A stretch of DNA of 22,851 bases from Apostichopus parvimensis (lineage: Eukaryota; Echinodermata; Holothuroidea; Aspidochirotida; Stichopodidae): the NCBI GenBank assembly GCA_000934455.1, contig KN882314.1, positions 125,856-148,706 on the forward strand, read 5' to 3'. Under the pieces are notes generated by a model. That model was not told where the DNA came from, did no database searches, and saw nothing but the letters and a program-made list of their open reading frames with translations. Position numbers and translations under genes: made by a program. This document shows positions 20,590 to 22,851 of this stretch, piece by piece (within the stretch, counting starts at the first letter, position 1; each line of letters opens with the position of its first letter).

Positions 20590-21310
20590 AACTACGGTTC
20601 GGATTTCTTAACTTCTCTACTTTATCTCAAAGACATTCCTTCACTCGAACGGTAACTCGAGCTAGCCTCGTCCAGAGCTTTCGACAGAAAATCCTTTCTG
20701 TAGGCAACAATTAGAAATAACCCGTCCACGGATTAGTCTCCGGTTGCCAGATCGGATCTAGATGAGGTTTGTTGGCGGGTGAATGGATCTGAGCAAAATA
20801 ATTGAAAAGCAAGAAAACAAAATCTAGCTTTGCAAATATTTTATATATAAATCAAGTTTTAACTTAAAGATATTCATAGGGCATATAGAACCTACAATAA
20901 ACAAAGCTTGCTAAGCTTTGAAAGACGGTTTAATTGAAATTTATTGATATTAGTAAAATGAGAAATATCAATGATGAGATTAACACATTTCTTACAGAAT
21001 TTAACATTTTTTTCTCGGCTTGCTTTCTAAATTAATTGCGCGCAAATTCTGCTATCAGGAGATGAGTATGGCGTAAATAAAAAGCAATATCAGTGGAATA
21101 CCAAAGATATATACATGATATATGACATGTTATAAAACTTAGATTTAATATGAAAAATTTGTAGTCGCCATAAGTTGAAATGATCTATGACCTTTCAAAT
21201 TGTTTCCTTATAACAACGTCAAAAGCACAACAATAAAAATACGACTCTTTAATACAAGTTTTAAAGACTCTAATGTTTAGCATAATAATTGTATTGCAAA
21301 CTTCAGTGAT
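20590..21310. other. Non-coding DNA
   Basis: The left part (to about 20790) shares the higher GC of the preceding open segment and has short open pieces on the minus strand interrupted by stops. The remainder is AT-rich. A small hairpin CAAAGCTT-GCT-AAGCTTTG lies at 20902-20920. Confidence 0.5.
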
Positions 21311-21315
21311 TGCAG

Positions 21316-21715
21316 GAAGTCCCGTGATAGTGTAAAATGTCGCTTGCTAGACAACACAACTGTACTATTGAACCGGTTCCGCGAAGTTTGTCACGCGTCT
21401 ATACTAAACTGGGTCAAAAGTCAAGGTGATGAATACCTCATAAAACGACTGCAAACATTCCCGAGCCTATTACTTCAAAACAAATTTAACACCTTGACTG
21501 GCACGAAGAAATGGTCAGGTTTTTATGCACCTTTAGACTGTGGAAGGACATTTGACACTTATCAATATGCGCATGCTACCTCTGTTCAACTTGTCTGTTC
21601 ACAACTGCTTCACTGCTCTTTGAAAAGACTTTTCAACTCACAACTTTACAAATTACTTACGTCAAAATGTTGTCAAGATAGTTGTCATCACCAACCAAAC
21701 GAGTTGCAGCAGTAA
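21316..21715 (+). CDS. Candidate coding exon, unidentified
   Basis: A plus-strand open segment of about 133 codons ends at TAA (21713-21715). No in-frame ATG fits the start: the ATG at 21337 is in another frame, so the segment makes sense only as an exon. Possible acceptors are TGCAG (ending 21315, exon then begins with the last base of a codon) and TTCAG (ending 21306), but both have weak pyrimidine tracts. The translation is mixed and protein-like, including NRFREVCHASILNWVKSQGD near residue 20 and five cysteines in the last 55 residues. No family, signal peptide or membrane span is recognised. No AATAAA is seen just downstream. It is longer than most chance frames in this AT-rich window, but chance is not excluded. 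Confidence 0.3.
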
Positions 21716-22851
21716 AGGATGTCATAATCTTTTATGTCCAGTCGTTTTATTAACTTGATCGCTGGGATATCAAAAACAAAACCGTTCACATCCTCGTGTA
21801 TTCTATATTTCAACAATTTGGCTTTGCGCATAGTAAACTTATCGGATTATTTACGAATGCAGAAATTGAAGTCTAATCTGTTCTTAGGATTAATAAGTTT
21901 GTTACGTATAACGAACAACTCTCTGCCCTCCCAACCTGGTTACACCTCCCCAACCCCCTCCCCCCTCCCCCTCACCTTCTGAAATATTTTCTTTTCAAGG
22001 TGATAGCTCGTCAGCTTCGGAAGAGTAAAACAGTTCACTGACAATTCAGTGACGTCACTGTATTCACCATTCATAACGCTGTTTCCTCAAATAGTGTACA
22101 TGCCACTAGTAGAAGTTGTACAGCTGCACACATCCCTGTGCATAGCATGAGGTTGCTCGGCTTATTACATGGTATACTAAATTGCGATTGGTGAAATGAT
22201 TTGCATACCTCGTAAACCGTGACCTCACCATTGCAGCGATCATATACAATGCTTAAAGCGGCTGGTTATGTTACAGTGTAGATTATGTCGCCTATATCTA
22301 ACATGATTGTTTCTTCAAACATGATTAGTAGATTTCTGTTGTAAGATACGATAAACTAAGTCAAAATACCATTTCGGGCTTCATGGCCATAGATCATAGC
22401 GTCATAAAGTTATGACAATTTTAATGTTGGCTTATATGTCGCGTATATATGGCATACTACGAATGTAGCAACATCAGGGCGACCACAAGTTTTAGCTACA
22501 AAAAGAAGAATCGATGTTGAACGTATGCATGGCAAATGAAAGGCGTAACAAGGAAAACTCGGAAAGGTAAAGGAATCCTACATTTTTATCTGCAATACTG
22601 CAAATGCAAGATTTCCGACGACGGTTACTTTTGTTCCCAGTTTAAATCTCCCTTGGCCACCACCAGTCCTGTAAGTCCATCGAATTTGCTTATATAACAC
22701 CACTCATACAACGATAGGATATTTAGCCTATCCTAAACATATAAGGAACCATTACTAAAAAGAAAACAAAAAAAGGTTTCCGGTTTCCTTTTCTTTTCTG
22801 CGTAAATGATTCAAAAATGTCGTCTGGCGTAACCATGGCATTTTGCATGGC
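21716..22851. other. Non-coding DNA with a C-rich tract and a palindromic CRE
   Basis: No supported gene. A C-rich tract (CCAACC/CCCCTCCCC type) lies at 21928-21977, and a hairpin-embedded CRE at 22035-22060. Confidence 0.5.
22035..22060. promoter_or_regulatory. Palindromic CRE embedded in overlapping hairpins
   Basis: CAGTGACGTCACTG (22047-22060) is a 14-bp perfect palindrome with a full CRE (TGACGTCA, 22050-22057). Its left half is also the right arm of TCACTGA-CAAT-TCAGTGA (22035-22052). The middle arm can therefore pair to either side. This is suggestive of a bZIP-bound element, but no gene start next to it is supported. Confidence 0.4.

Overview
This is an AT-rich, intron- and repeat-dominated stretch of animal nuclear DNA. 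There is no dense coding, no operon-like layout and no rRNA or tRNA gene that I can see. The style suggests a marine invertebrate, probably a deuterostome such as an echinoderm. The clues are frequent AGGCCTA motifs, TTAAAGG-type element ends, many microsatellites and homopolymer runs, and a LINE tail of the AAAGCGCTTT / AGCGCTATATAAATG kind that is common in such genomes. The taxonomic guess is low to moderate confidence.

Layout. Positions 1-2260 are mostly unique AT-rich DNA with two G-quadruplex-type G-rich blocks (1132-1164, 1306-1350) and a perfect CRE (1717-1724). Positions 2261-3330 hold a compound minisatellite: a 15-bp AGGCCTATGTCATAT array followed by a degenerate 28-bp GGACAATCGGACATA array. 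Positions 3331-5240 are AT- and pyrimidine-rich filler. Positions 5243-5450 hold four copies of a 51-bp unit, each with a perfect AP-1 heptamer. Positions 5451-10260 show nothing firmly genic, although 8400-9300 is CpG-richer and has two E2F-like sites. Positions 10738-11182 may be a TTAA-bounded MITE-like element whose left end shares a 17-mer with 201-217 in inverted orientation. Positions 12201-12276 are a 10-bp ATCATCACAT array.

The best coding candidates are small isolated exons: 13527-13700 plus 13898-13981 on the + strand (leucine-rich-repeat-like, F-box/LRR flavour), 20356-20568 on the - strand and 21316-21715 on the + strand, the last two unidentified. None has a complete gene model in the window. 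Most other open frames here look like chance or are created by tandem repeats.

The most secure feature is a 5'-truncated, frameshifted non-LTR (L2/CR1-like) LINE remnant on the - strand at 15671-16245. It shows the reverse-transcriptase C-terminal motifs and a 3' UTR with paired AGCGCTTTAC boxes ending in an ATT repeat. A notable structural theme is three loci (12971-13003, 18361-18409, 22035-22060) where one sequence arm can pair with either of two partners. I found no convincing new multi-gene system. The most interesting items are the AP-1 tandem array, the compound minisatellite, the competing-hairpin loci and the orphan exons.
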